Of a stretch of DNA of 64,000 nt, positions 34,020 to 43,273 are shown piece after piece. The stretch lies in contig CAZNSX010000004.1 in the NCBI GenBank assembly GCA_964575845.1, forward strand, positions 360,986-424,985, written 5' to 3'. The DNA comes from CAZNSX01 sp964575845 (GTDB taxonomy: Bacteria > UBA8248 > CAZNSX01). A program made the translations under genes and the position numbers. Every line of letters begins with the position of its first letter. Positions within the stretch are counted from its first letter, which is position 1. The notes below the pieces were generated by a model. The model saw nothing but the letters and a program-made list of their open reading frames with translations. It did no database searches and was not told the origin of the DNA.

Positions 34020-34137
34020 TGCGGGCCCAAGCATAGCGCAATTATAGCACAGAGGGGCTTCGCCTCATTGCTGGGGGAAAAGAGGCCTCGCAAATTGGAC
34101 CTCTGCTACTGGGAAAGAGCGCGACAGGCCCTCTTAT

Positions 34138-35220
34138 CTAGAAGGCCCTGAGCTCGAACTCTCCCCGCGGGTGTGGGGCGATGAGTCTTCTCTTTATATG
34201 CGGGACCCCCTCTATCCTGAGCCCTCCCGCGACAATGCAGTCCCTCAGCTCAACACCTTTTCCCACCTGCACCCCTTCCCAGAGAACGCTCCTCTCTACG
34301 CGAGCCCCTTCTCCCACCCTGCACCCCTCGCCCAGAGAGCTGAAGGGGCCCACCCGGCTCCCTGGACCAAGCCGGACCCCCTCGCCCAAAAGCGCAGGAG
34401 GGGCAACCTGAGGAAAAGCTCTTTCTTCATCAAAAGGAAGGAATTGGCCCCGCCCTTCTCTTTCCCAAAGGGGGAGTCTCAGCCTCCCCTCCAGGAAGGC
34501 CCGGTGGGCGGCCAGATAGCCCGAAGGGGTACCCAGATCCTCCCAGTAGCCCTCCGTGAAGTAGCCGAAGAGAGGCCTTCCACGGGTGAGGAGTCTGGGG
34601 TAGATTTCTTCAGATATGCTGCAATTTCTGCCGGGTGGAATCTCCTTCAAGATCTCGGGCTCCAGGATATGAAGCCCAGTGAATAGGCCCTCCCTTAGGG
34701 GCTTTCCACCGGAGTGAGGAGCCTTGACTCGGAGGAACCGCCGTAGCCTCCCCCCGCTATCTATACCCAACGTGCCGAGGGCCTTGGCTCTCCTGTCTTC
34801 CTTGAGTATGAGGGTAGCCAGGGCTCCCGCCTCCCCATGAAAGGCGAGGGCTGGCCCTAAGTTGAACTCCAGAGCGATATCAGCATTTATTACGATGAAT
34901 GTCTCATCTCGAAGGCTCCCCTCAACCCTTTTTATACCCCCCGCCGTCCCCAGGATCTCAGGCTCTTCTGAAAACTGGACCCTGAGCCCGAGGGCCCTTG
35001 TCTCGAGTGCTTCCCTTATTCGCTGGGGATGGTGGTGGAGGTTAACTATGGCCTTGGTTACGCCTTGGGTCCTAAGGTAGTGGAGAATGTGAAGAAGATT
35101 TGGGAGATTGCCCAGGGGAAGAAGCGGTTTGGGGAGGAGCCCTGTAAGAGGCTCCATCCTTTGCCCGAAGCTGGCAGCCAGCACGAGAGCGTTCAAAGGT
35201 GCTGCCTCCTCCGCGGACAT
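34138..35220 (-). CDS. Sugar nucleotidyltransferase with left-handed beta-helix tail
   Basis: A 360-residue protein with an N-terminal nucleotidyltransferase domain (LVLAASFGQRMEPLTGLLPKPLL; the usual LAAGxGxRLxPLT is LAASFGQRMEPLT here) and C-terminal hexapeptide repeats (GEGVRLGPGSRVGPF, EGVQVGKGVELRDCIVAGG). This layout is that of mannose-1-phosphate guanylyltransferase or glucose-1-phosphate thymidylyl/uridylyltransferase relatives, which make nucleotide sugars for surface polysaccharides. The substrate cannot be fixed from sequence. The conserved Gly after LAA is Ser. Confidence 0.83.
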   Translation of the reverse strand: MSAEEAAPLNALVLAASFGQRMEPLTGLLPKPLLPLGNLPNLLHILHYLRTQGVTKAIVNLHHHPQRIREALETRALGLRVQFSEEPEILGTAGGIKRVEGSLRDETFIVINADIALEFNLGPALAFHGEAGALATLILKEDRRAKALGTLGIDSGGRLRRFLRVKAPHSGGKPLREGLFTGLHILEPEILKEIPPGRNCSISEEIYPRLLTRGRPLFGYFTEGYWEDLGTPSGYLAAHRAFLEGRLRLPLWEREGRGQFLPFDEERAFPQVAPPALLGEGVRLGPGSRVGPFSSLGEGCRVGEGARVERSVLWEGVQVGKGVELRDCIVAGGLRIEGVPHIKRRLIAPHPRGEFELRAF

Positions 35221-35241
35221 CAGGCTCTCTGGGCAAGCCGC

Positions 35242-36954
35242 TCAAAAATCGGCCGGGTCCCTGTACTCGCCGAACACCTTCTTGAGAGCCGAGGTCATCT
35301 CTCCGAGGGTGGCATAAGCACGGACGGCTTCCAGGACATGCGGCATCAGCTCGCGCTCCTGTGCAGCAGCCGTAGTGAGGGCCTCAAGCGCCCTCTTCAC
35401 CCTGGGCCCATCCCTCCGGGCCCGGAGCTCTTTGAGGCACCGCACTTGCTCGGCCTCCACCCCGGACTCTATCTCCAGGATGGAGATAGGCCGGTCCTCC
35501 TTGGCGGCGTACTTATTGACGCCCACCACCACTCTCTCCCCGGCCTGGACCTGCCGCTGCTGCTCATAGGCTGAGTTTATTATCTCACGCTGAGGGAATC
35601 CCTTCTCCACCGCGGCCACCATGCCCCCAATGGCCTCGATGCGCTCTATGTATTCGAGGGCCTCTTCCTCTAACTCCCGGGTCAGGCTCTCCAGGTAGTA
35701 GGAGCCACCCAGAGGGTCCATGACATCTGCGATGCCGCTTTCCTCGGCGATTATCTGCTGGGTTCTCAAGGCCAGGGTCACGGCCCCCTCAGTAGGGAGG
35801 CCAAGGGTCTCATCCAGGGAGTTGGTGTGGATCGATTGGGCACCGCCAAGGACGGCGGCCAGAGCCTGAAGGGCCACGCGGACGGCATTGTTCTCGGGCT
35901 GCTGGGCAGTCAGGGTGCAGCCCGCCGTCTGGGCATGGAAGCGACACATGAGGGAGCGGGGGTCCTTGGGAGAGAAGCGGAGTTTCATCTCACGTGCCCA
36001 GATGCGCCGGGCGGCCCGGAATTTAGCTATCTCCTCGAAAAAATCACTGTGGGAGTTGAAAAAGAAGGAGATTCGGGGCGCGAACTCATCCACATCCATG
36101 CCCCCCTCCACGGCAGCCCCCACGTAGGCAAGCCCGTCGGCCAGGGTGAAGGCCAGCTCCTGCGCGGCCGTGGCGCCCGCCTCACGGATGTGGTAGCCGC
36201 TCACGCTTATGAAGTTGAAGCGGGGTACATGGCGGGAGCAGAAACGGAAGGTCTCAAGGATGAGTCGTATGGAGGGGCCGGGCGGAAAGATATAGGTTTT
36301 CTGAGCGATGTACTCCTTCAGAATGTCATTCTGGATGGTCCCGCCAACCTTTTCCCAGGGCACGCCCTGCTTCTCTGCTACTACCAAGTACATGGCCAGG
36401 AGGATAATCGCCGGGGCGTTAATGGTCATAGAGGTGGTGACGCGGTCCAAGGGCATCCCATGAAAGATGAACTCCATATCTTCGAGGGAATCAACCGCCA
36501 CACCGCATCTTCCCACCTCGCCCCGGGCCATAGGGCTATCGGAATCCACCCCCAGAAGGGTGGGGAGGTGGAAGGCAACGCTCAGGCCGGTCTGGCCATG
36601 AGAAAGAAGGTAGTGGAAGCGTCGGTTGGTATCGGAGGCGGCGCCAAACCCGGCAAACTGGCGCATCGTCCAGGGACGCGCCCGATACATGGTAGGATAA
36701 ATGCCCCGGGTGTATGGGAATTCACCCGGAAAGCCCAGATCCTTGAGGTAATCTAAACCCTCTATCTTGAGGGGAGAGGATAGTCTCTCGACCACCCTGC
36801 CGGAGATTGACCTGAGCGGCTTCCCCCTCTCGGGCACCTTGGAGAGGGAGGGCTTGAGAACCCTTTCCTCCCACGCGGCCCTTCGGGATGGGTCCTCCCG
36901 GAGGATTCCAAGGGGCGGAACCTCAACGCCGTCATCATGAGGAGCCTCTGTCAT
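35242..36954 (-). CDS. Methylmalonyl-CoA mutase-family catalytic subunit (large, N-terminal type)
   Basis: A 570-residue protein with the acyl-CoA mutase TIM barrel (PTMYRARPWTMRQFAGFGAA, GQTGLSVAFHLPTLLGVDSD, TSMTINAPA, SYYLESLT). It ends at FGEYRDPADF with no C-terminal B12-binding domain, so it belongs to the split type that needs a separate cobalamin-binding subunit. Neither that subunit nor the MeaB GTPase is in the window. Methylmalonyl-CoA or isobutyryl-CoA could be the substrate. The usual AFDLPT is AFHLPT here. The stop lies 22 bases before the nucleotidyltransferase gene start. Confidence 0.88.
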   Translation of the reverse strand: MTEAPHDDGVEVPPLGILREDPSRRAAWEERVLKPSLSKVPERGKPLRSISGRVVERLSSPLKIEGLDYLKDLGFPGEFPYTRGIYPTMYRARPWTMRQFAGFGAASDTNRRFHYLLSHGQTGLSVAFHLPTLLGVDSDSPMARGEVGRCGVAVDSLEDMEFIFHGMPLDRVTTSMTINAPAIILLAMYLVVAEKQGVPWEKVGGTIQNDILKEYIAQKTYIFPPGPSIRLILETFRFCSRHVPRFNFISVSGYHIREAGATAAQELAFTLADGLAYVGAAVEGGMDVDEFAPRISFFFNSHSDFFEEIAKFRAARRIWAREMKLRFSPKDPRSLMCRFHAQTAGCTLTAQQPENNAVRVALQALAAVLGGAQSIHTNSLDETLGLPTEGAVTLALRTQQIIAEESGIADVMDPLGGSYYLESLTRELEEEALEYIERIEAIGGMVAAVEKGFPQREIINSAYEQQRQVQAGERVVVGVNKYAAKEDRPISILEIESGVEAEQVRCLKELRARRDGPRVKRALEALTTAAAQERELMPHVLEAVRAYATLGEMTSALKKVFGEYRDPADF

Positions 36955-37050
36955 ATCCTTAGCCTCGCCCTTCTTTCAGGGCTCATATACCCCTGATTCG
37001 TATCCCTTGAAAGCAAGATATTTCGAGAAGTCCGCCCTTTTCTTATATCC

Positions 37051-37079
37051 TTGATGAGGCGCCTTCTCAATGCTAAAAT
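37051..37079 (+). promoter_or_regulatory. Promoter for the TPR protein gene
   Basis: TTGATG (37051-37056), 17-base spacer, TAAAAT (37074-37079). It points to the TPR gene whose ATG is at 37157. Confidence 0.6.
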
Positions 37080-37156
37080 AATTCTACCTTTTTGGTGCGC
37101 CGATTTTTGCGCTGTGCCTCCGAGATGTTCCCATATGTGCTGAGAGAAGGAGGGGG

Positions 37157-38410
37157 ATGCGGGGAAGACAAAAAGCCGTGACTTGCTGCTCTTCGGCCCT
37201 TTTCTGCCGGGGCGCAGGGCTTGCTATTTTTCTCGGGTTTCTTGCCGCTTTCCTCCTCACGGGCCAATGGGCCGAGGGGGAGGAAGGAGAAGGACTGCAT
37301 CCCTCCTCTGTCGTAGTCTCTCTTAAAAAAGGTATAGACCTCCTCTTCAATAATTCAACCGAGAGAGCCGAAGCGGAATTTAAAGGGCTCACGGAAGCCT
37401 TTGCCGAAAATCCAGTCGGTGATTTTTATACCGCTCTAGTTTACAACGAACGCATGAAGCAGGACCCGGGGAACGAAGAGCTTTCCCAGAGTTTCTACCG
37501 ATTCATGGATCGGGCGATGGATAAGAGTAAGGCTTACCTGGAGAAGCATCCCAAGGATGCCCTGGCCCTGAGCTACCTGGGAAGCGCTTACACCCTCAAA
37601 GGTCACCTTCGTCTGAAACAGAAGAATTACCGCGACGGGGTAAAGGACCTTCGCGAGGGGGTTAAGTTTTTGAAGGATGCTCTGGACCTGAAGCCGGACC
37701 TGAATGATGCGTATTTTTGTCTTGGCTACTACAACTACTTCGTAGGGAACCTCCCCACTACATTGTCCTTCTTGCGCACCCTCGTGTCTCTGCCGCAGGG
37801 GGACCACAACGAGGGGCTGAAGCAGCTCCACCGGGTCATGGAGGAAGGGGAACTCGCCCGTACAATGGCAAAGCTCGCCCTCATGAATATTTACGGCTTG
37901 CATGAGAAGAAGACAAAGGAGGCTCTCCGGTTGGCCCAAGAGCTTGTGGAGCTCTATCCCCAGAACCCTTACCTGAAAATCGAGCGGGGACTCTACTTCC
38001 TGAAGACCGAGGGAGGCCCTCCCAAGGCGCGAATGGAGTTTGAGAAACTCCTGCAGACCTCTGATGCCAGCGGGTCCGGACTCCCCCCGGATATTTTCCC
38101 GCGCGTGCGTCTGGCCATGGCCCAGGCCGAGCTGGCGCAGAATAACCTGGAGGGCCTGCGCGCGCAGCTCGAGCCCCTCGTTAACGGGGAGGGGATAAAA
38201 CCCCGCTATATAGCCCCGGTGGCCCATCTCCTGCTGGGGGAATACTACAAGGCGAAGGGAGAGCGGGAGGAGGCCCTCCGCAGCTTCCAGCGGGCTCTCA
38301 GCTTTGGCGACATCGACCCTGTGGACTGGCAGGCGGCCCTCATGGGCTACCCCGATGCCGAGGCCATCCGCCAGGCCGCTCTGGCCAAGATAAAAGAGCT
38401 CGGAAAGTAA
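37157..38410 (+). CDS. Secreted TPR-repeat protein
   Basis: A 417-residue protein with an N-terminal signal or anchor (about residues 15-37) and helical tetratricopeptide repeats (for example PKDALALSYLGSAYTLKGH, PDLNDAYFCLGYYNYFVGN, EREEALRSFQRALSFGDIDP). TPRs hold protein partners; no enzyme motif is present. It is placed in the periplasm. AAGGAGG lies only three bases from the ATG, a short spacing. No operon partner; the next gene is convergent. Confidence 0.8.
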   Translation: MRGRQKAVTCCSSALFCRGAGLAIFLGFLAAFLLTGQWAEGEEGEGLHPSSVVVSLKKGIDLLFNNSTERAEAEFKGLTEAFAENPVGDFYTALVYNERMKQDPGNEELSQSFYRFMDRAMDKSKAYLEKHPKDALALSYLGSAYTLKGHLRLKQKNYRDGVKDLREGVKFLKDALDLKPDLNDAYFCLGYYNYFVGNLPTTLSFLRTLVSLPQGDHNEGLKQLHRVMEEGELARTMAKLALMNIYGLHEKKTKEALRLAQELVELYPQNPYLKIERGLYFLKTEGGPPKARMEFEKLLQTSDASGSGLPPDIFPRVRLAMAQAELAQNNLEGLRAQLEPLVNGEGIKPRYIAPVAHLLLGEYYKAKGEREEALRSFQRALSFGDIDPVDWQAALMGYPDAEAIRQAALAKIKELGK

Positions 38411-38439
38411 GCCTTCCAGGGGGGCGTGCCGAGCGACCT

Positions 38440-40191
38440 TCAGCGGGGCTCATCCTTTAGCCTTCCGGCCAGCGGCTTAAAATCATCTGGTCTGACCCAC
38501 AGGGTCTTCTGGTGAGAGTATGTTACCTGGCCTGGCCTGGCGCTCTTGGGTTTTTTCACATCCTTCACCCAGGCGTAATCTACCGGTAGCTTCGTGGCCT
38601 CACGGCCACGACTGAAGTAAGCCGCTGCCAGGGCCGCCTGGTGAAGGACATTTTCGGGGACCTCCTGCAGGCCCTCACGATTTAAGATGAGGACATGGGC
38701 TCCGGGAAGGCCCTGTGCGTGAAGCCAAAGGTCGCTGGCCCCTGCTGTGCGGCGGAGGTAATCATTTCCGCGGTTATGACGGCCCACCAATGCCTCCCAG
38801 CCCCCGTCGAGTTTCAACCGGCGGTAGGGCTTGAGGGCCTGAGGGGAAGGGTGGGGCGGCTTCTTTTCATCTTTCTTAATGTAGCCCGCCTCCTCTAGCT
38901 CCCGGGCAATCTCCTCCATATCCTCAAGTGTGGCGGCGTCTTTCAAGGCAAGCTCAACCCCCTGGAGGTAAACGACTTCCCGCTCGATTGCTTTTCGCCT
39001 TCGCTCCCCGAACGACTTGAGGCGTTTGAGCTTCTTATAGCGTTTAAAATATTTCTGTGCATTGGCCGGGCCGTCAATCTTAGGGTCAAGGGCGATGACC
39101 ATCTCACCGCCGTCAGCCTGGAGTCTCACCTCCTCCATACCACGGGATACTTCCTTCAGATGAGCCAACAGGAGATCTCCTCTCTCCCGGAACTCCTCAG
39201 CCCTATCACTGGCCTTGAGGTCCCGGGCGAGGAGCTTGAGGATGCGCTCTTTCCTTCGCAGGGCGTGGGACAGGGTTCCCATGAGGGAGTCCCGGGCCGC
39301 TCTCATGGCGGCACGCTCCTCAGCCCCCTTATAGAAGAACTCTGCGGCCTCATTGGCGCTCTCAAAGGGGAGAAGGCGCTCAGGGGGTACCCCCGGAACC
39401 TGAAGGGCGGATATCTGAAGGTAGTCCACCCCCTCCTCATCCAAGAGGATATGGGGCTTGAACACCCCCTCTCTGAACTCTTCCATAGCTTGCTGGAAGG
39501 CATCCCAGAGGCCTTCCCACCGCCTATCTTTCGGCACTTTATCAACTATGGCCTGGGATACGCCGGGCGAGAGGCCCTCGAAGAGCTCCAAGAGCCTCGA
39601 TTTCATTCTCTCCGGGGAGAGAGAAGCTCCCTTTAGCCGAAGACCCTTTTCAAAAGCCTCGCGCTCGATGAGCAAGGGGTTCAGCTTCCCCTGGGTGGGA
39701 GGAAGCTTATAGGGGAGGTTGCGGATGATGGGCCGCTCCCTCGTCTTGCGGCGCCCCACAAGCTTGAGGGCATCGAGGATAAGGCCCGTTTGGCGCTCTA
39801 CCAGGATGAGATTGCTCCACCGGCCCATAATCTCGCACATCAGGGAGTACCTTCTCACCCTTCCCATGCTGTCGCGCTTTTCGGTCGCAATCTCCACCAC
39901 CCGCTCAAGCCCCTTCTGGCTTGAGGAACTTATCCGGGAACCCAGAAGGTGCTTTCGGAGATTCATGCAGAAGGCCGGAGGGGACGGAAGGGAGGGAAAG
40001 GACGATTGGGTGAGATGGAGGCGTGGATAGTTGGCCCCGCAGCAGATCAGGAGTTTCTTCGTACCGCCCGTGAGGGCACTGACCTCGAGGAGGACAACCT
40101 CTTTCTTAGGCTGCGATATCTTGGATATTCGCGCCCCCTTGAGGAGAGCCTCAAACTCATTGGTTATTGCTTTGAGGAAGAAGGAATCCAT
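38440..40191 (-). CDS. NFACT-family ribosome quality-control protein (RqcH-like)
   Basis: A 583-residue protein beginning MDSFFLKAITNEFEALLKGA, with the NFACT-N/FbpA domain, a central helical coiled-coil (about 270-420) and the C-terminal NFACT-R domain (RGNDYLRRTAGASDLWLHAQ, GAHVLILNREG, VDYAWVKDVKKPK). RqcH binds 60S/50S subunits stalled with peptidyl-tRNA and adds Ala tails; older annotations call it fibronectin-binding protein. The ATG at 40191 is chosen over one nine codons upstream because the family starts MDx. It lies convergent to the TPR gene. Confidence 0.88.
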   Translation of the reverse strand: MDSFFLKAITNEFEALLKGARISKISQPKKEVVLLEVSALTGGTKKLLICCGANYPRLHLTQSSFPSLPSPPAFCMNLRKHLLGSRISSSSQKGLERVVEIATEKRDSMGRVRRYSLMCEIMGRWSNLILVERQTGLILDALKLVGRRKTRERPIIRNLPYKLPPTQGKLNPLLIEREAFEKGLRLKGASLSPERMKSRLLELFEGLSPGVSQAIVDKVPKDRRWEGLWDAFQQAMEEFREGVFKPHILLDEEGVDYLQISALQVPGVPPERLLPFESANEAAEFFYKGAEERAAMRAARDSLMGTLSHALRRKERILKLLARDLKASDRAEEFRERGDLLLAHLKEVSRGMEEVRLQADGGEMVIALDPKIDGPANAQKYFKRYKKLKRLKSFGERRRKAIEREVVYLQGVELALKDAATLEDMEEIARELEEAGYIKKDEKKPPHPSPQALKPYRRLKLDGGWEALVGRHNRGNDYLRRTAGASDLWLHAQGLPGAHVLILNREGLQEVPENVLHQAALAAAYFSRGREATKLPVDYAWVKDVKKPKSARPGQVTYSHQKTLWVRPDDFKPLAGRLKDEPR

Positions 40192-40307
40192 CAGAATAAC
40201 CAGCGGGCGGCCTAACAACCATCCACCCTATAGCAGAGAGGGCGTCTCTGTCAACCGATAGGGTCTTTCGGAAGTGAAGGGTGAGGGGTTTTCCGCAGGG
40301 TGTTGCC

Positions 40308-41468
40308 TCAGGCCTCCCCCTTCAAACTTCCTTTCGGGTAGCGTCTCAGCAGAGTTCTCGAAGCCTCCAAAACCTTCTCCAAGGTTATGGAGGGCGTGCA
40401 GATAATTTCCCCACAACTCGCCTTCATGCAGGGCGCGCAGGGGGGGGCCTTAGCAATGATGATGTTGTGAGGGGCCCAAGGGCCATACTTGCGAGGGTCG
40501 CCGGGGCCGAAAAGAGCGACCGTTGGAACTCCAACGGCATAGGCGAGGTGCATGGCGGCGGTATCGCAGGAGATGAAAAGGGAAAGGCGCTTCAGGAGAG
40601 AGGGTGTCTGGCGAAAGCTGAGCCTGCATGTCGTATCCAGGGGAGGGCGCCTCAGCCGGGAGGCCATGAGAGCCGTGACCTCCTTTTCGGCCGGGCCACC
40701 TGTCAGCAGGATCTTGGCTCCGAACTCTTCCGAGAGCTCATCAGCGAGTGCGATGAACCGCTCTAAAGGCCAGTTCTTAGCGGGACAGTCGGTGCTTGGG
40801 TTTATTCCTATGATGGGTTTCCCCGGGGCTACTTCACCTGAGGCGAGGAGCGCCTCTACATGCCTTTCATCCTCCTCCACGGTCCAGACCTCAAGCGCCC
40901 TCTCGTGTGGCCCATCTGAGCCCAAAAGGGCCACCAGTGCCAGGTTGGCATCCCGCTCGTGGCGCCCGAGCCCCCTGGAGTCAGGGAGGCTCAAGTGGAA
41001 GAAGAGGCCCAGACCGTCGGTGTCCCGCCCAGCTCTGAGCCGGGCACCGCTCAGCCAGAGCAAGAGCCCCAAGGCCAGGGCTCCCTTCAAAGAGTAAATG
41101 CCAATGAGGTTTATGGCCAGGCCAAAGCGCTCGCGCCTGAGGCGGCGGATGAGCCTGAAGGTCGACATGGCCGCCCGAGGCCTCAGAAGAGAGGAAGGCG
41201 GATTAAAGAGGTGGTGGTCCAGGGTGAAAAGCTCGTCCACGTAAGGGCAGCCCTCGGCCGCCACCCGCGCTTTGTGGCTCGTGAGAAGAGAGAGATGGGC
41301 TCGGGGATAAGCTCTCTTCAACGCCCTAAGGGCTGGAACCGCCAAGACCAGGTCTCCTATTCCGGCCACCTGGACGGCCAGAACTTTCTTCATTTCTCCG
41401 GGTGGGGGCGGCGGGAGGGGGCGGGGCAAGAAGAGCCTCCGGAGAATCTTAAGAAGCCAGGCTCTCAT
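40308..41468 (-). CDS. Glycosyltransferase family 9 (heptosyltransferase-like)
   Basis: A 386-residue protein with the GT-B fold of ADP-heptose:LPS heptosyltransferases: KVLAVQVAGIGDLVLAVPALRAL, IGINPSTDCPAKNWPLERFIALADEL and the FISCDTAAMHLAYAVGVPTVALFGPGDP donor-site motif. It adds a sugar to lipopolysaccharide core or similar glycan. The ATG at 41468 overlaps the previous stop (ATGA); an internal ATG at 41393 would drop a Pro-rich head. The C-terminal Cys motif CAPCMKASCGEIIC is unusual for the family and could be a metal or structural site. Last gene of the polysaccharide operon. Confidence 0.88.
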   Translation of the reverse strand: MRAWLLKILRRLFLPRPLPPPPPGEMKKVLAVQVAGIGDLVLAVPALRALKRAYPRAHLSLLTSHKARVAAEGCPYVDELFTLDHHLFNPPSSLLRPRAAMSTFRLIRRLRRERFGLAINLIGIYSLKGALALGLLLWLSGARLRAGRDTDGLGLFFHLSLPDSRGLGRHERDANLALVALLGSDGPHERALEVWTVEEDERHVEALLASGEVAPGKPIIGINPSTDCPAKNWPLERFIALADELSEEFGAKILLTGGPAEKEVTALMASRLRRPPLDTTCRLSFRQTPSLLKRLSLFISCDTAAMHLAYAVGVPTVALFGPGDPRKYGPWAPHNIIIAKAPPCAPCMKASCGEIICTPSITLEKVLEASRTLLRRYPKGSLKGEA

Positions 41469-43273
41469 TTCCAGTGTCCATTCACCTCCGCAACCTGGCG
41501 GTGCCATTCGGCGAGGGCCATGAAGGCCCAGAGGCTCTGCGTGTGGTCGGCTCGGCCGGAGAGGTGCTCCGCAAGGAGAGCCTGAACTGCGGGGGGATTC
41601 AGATAGCCGAGAGGCTCAAGCCGCTCGGGTGCAAGGCGATCCAGAAGGAAAGACCGCAAATCATGTCTGAGCCAGCCCCCCAAAGGAAGGGTAAACCCCT
41701 GCGGACGCCTCTTGAGCACCCCTCGGGGCACCATCTCACCGAGGGCCCTCCGGAGGGGAAGCTTCGCACCCAGGCCGCGAACCTTAGAGGAAATAGGAAC
41801 GCTCAGGCCGAGGCCCAAGAGCCTATGATTGCAGAACGGAAGGCGGAGGGTAAGCCCTACAGCAGAGGCCAGGGAGCCCCAGGTGGCGCAAAGGGAACCA
41901 AGAAGCCAAAGGCTGACGTCCAAGGAGGCAAGGGGGTCAAACCAGTCCTCATCCCACGGTGCGCCCCTTACCGGCTGAGGGTTCTCTTTCTTAAGGCGGC
42001 TCAGCTCTCGAAGCGCGCTATCGCTCAAGAATAACTCCCGCTCCCTCTGCGGGAAGAAAGCGTACATGCTGCCGTGAAGGCTCTTGGGCGTGCCTCCAGC
42101 CTCTGAAAGGAGTCTCCCACGCCGGGACAAATCAAGCCTGCCCAGAAAGAGGCCCAGAGCCCTGGGCACCGCGCCTCGGAGTGAAGAGGGAACGCGGCTG
42201 AGCAAGGGCCAGGCCTGAGCCAGGACGTGCTTACGGTGCCCGCCGAAAAGCTCATCTGCGCCGAGGCCGGCAAATATATATTTGACCTCTTCCTTGGCCA
42301 TCTGAAAGGCCTTTAAGAGGCCTATGGCCGAGGGATTTCCAGAGGGCTCCCCGGTGGCCGAGATTGTGGATTCCAGTCCTGGGCCCACATCTTCGGGTTC
42401 AAGGCAGGCCTCATGATGAATACACCCGGCCTCCTTGGATATGAGGCGGGCCCAGCGAAGGTCGGGATTTCCGGGCAAGCCCACCGTAAAGGTGTGGATG
42501 CCCTCACCTCTAAGCTCCTTAAGGAGAAAGAGCAGAGCCGTGCTATCAAGCCCACCGCTAAGAAGAAGTCCTATCGGCTCTTCTTCAGGTACGGCCGAGG
42601 CCAGCTCCTGCAATGATTCCCTCAAATGGGCCTTTATTCTTCGGGGAAGCTCCTCCCTCTCCGCCGGCACCTCCTGGCGAAGGACCTCCCATCGCTCTGC
42701 CTCGGGGAAAGCCGGGCTCTCGCCCGTAAAGAACACACCCGGAAGAGGCTTGAATATCCCCTTCAGCAGCGTTGTCTCGAGTGGCGGGGAGAGATAGGTG
42801 AGGAAGTGCTCAAGAGCGAGGATATCTATGCTCGCGCCCTTTGCTCTCACCTCGGAGCAGCGAAGAAGGCTCTTCAGCCTGTTTGAAAAGAAAAGAAAAG
42901 AGCCTTCCCTCCAGCAGAAAAGGCTCTCGAGGCCGAGGTGATCCCTGCCTAGATAGAGCTTCCCCTGAGGGCCATCCCAAAGGGCCAGAGCGTATGCACC
43001 CTGAAGGCACTTAAAAGCCCGAGGCCCTCTCTCCCGGTAAAGAGAAAGGAGTGTCTCAGGGCTCATGCGCTCGACCCTCCCTTCGAGGCACTGATAGGGA
43101 GTGCCCGATAGCGTGAGGGCGAGCCTACCCTCTGGCTCAGAAGCAAGGGCGCTCTCTTCTGAGACCAGTCCCGCCTCGCGCTCAAGATAAAGGCGCGCGC
43201 TTTTCCGAGGTGTCAGCATCGAGTCGAGTTCTGCGACTGAACCCCAGCCGCGGTAGCCGCAGAATTCCGTCAT
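41465..43273 (-). CDS. Asparagine synthetase B-like amidotransferase, degenerate glutaminase half
   Basis: A 602-residue protein with an AsnB-type layout. The C-terminal half has the PP-loop SGGLDST (about residue 240) and the GLGADELFGGH region, so it can adenylate and amidate a carboxylate. The N-terminal class II amidotransferase half is atypical: the start MTEFCGYRGWG puts the only candidate nucleophile Cys at position 5 instead of 2, and the RGPD motif is absent. It may use free ammonia or be processed. Such genes in polysaccharide loci often amidate a uronic-acid sugar. ATGA overlaps link it to both neighbours. Confidence 0.85.
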   Translation of the reverse strand: MTEFCGYRGWGSVAELDSMLTPRKSARLYLEREAGLVSEESALASEPEGRLALTLSGTPYQCLEGRVERMSPETLLSLYRERGPRAFKCLQGAYALALWDGPQGKLYLGRDHLGLESLFCWREGSFLFFSNRLKSLLRCSEVRAKGASIDILALEHFLTYLSPPLETTLLKGIFKPLPGVFFTGESPAFPEAERWEVLRQEVPAEREELPRRIKAHLRESLQELASAVPEEEPIGLLLSGGLDSTALLFLLKELRGEGIHTFTVGLPGNPDLRWARLISKEAGCIHHEACLEPEDVGPGLESTISATGEPSGNPSAIGLLKAFQMAKEEVKYIFAGLGADELFGGHRKHVLAQAWPLLSRVPSSLRGAVPRALGLFLGRLDLSRRGRLLSEAGGTPKSLHGSMYAFFPQRERELFLSDSALRELSRLKKENPQPVRGAPWDEDWFDPLASLDVSLWLLGSLCATWGSLASAVGLTLRLPFCNHRLLGLGLSVPISSKVRGLGAKLPLRRALGEMVPRGVLKRRPQGFTLPLGGWLRHDLRSFLLDRLAPERLEPLGYLNPPAVQALLAEHLSGRADHTQSLWAFMALAEWHRQVAEVNGHWK

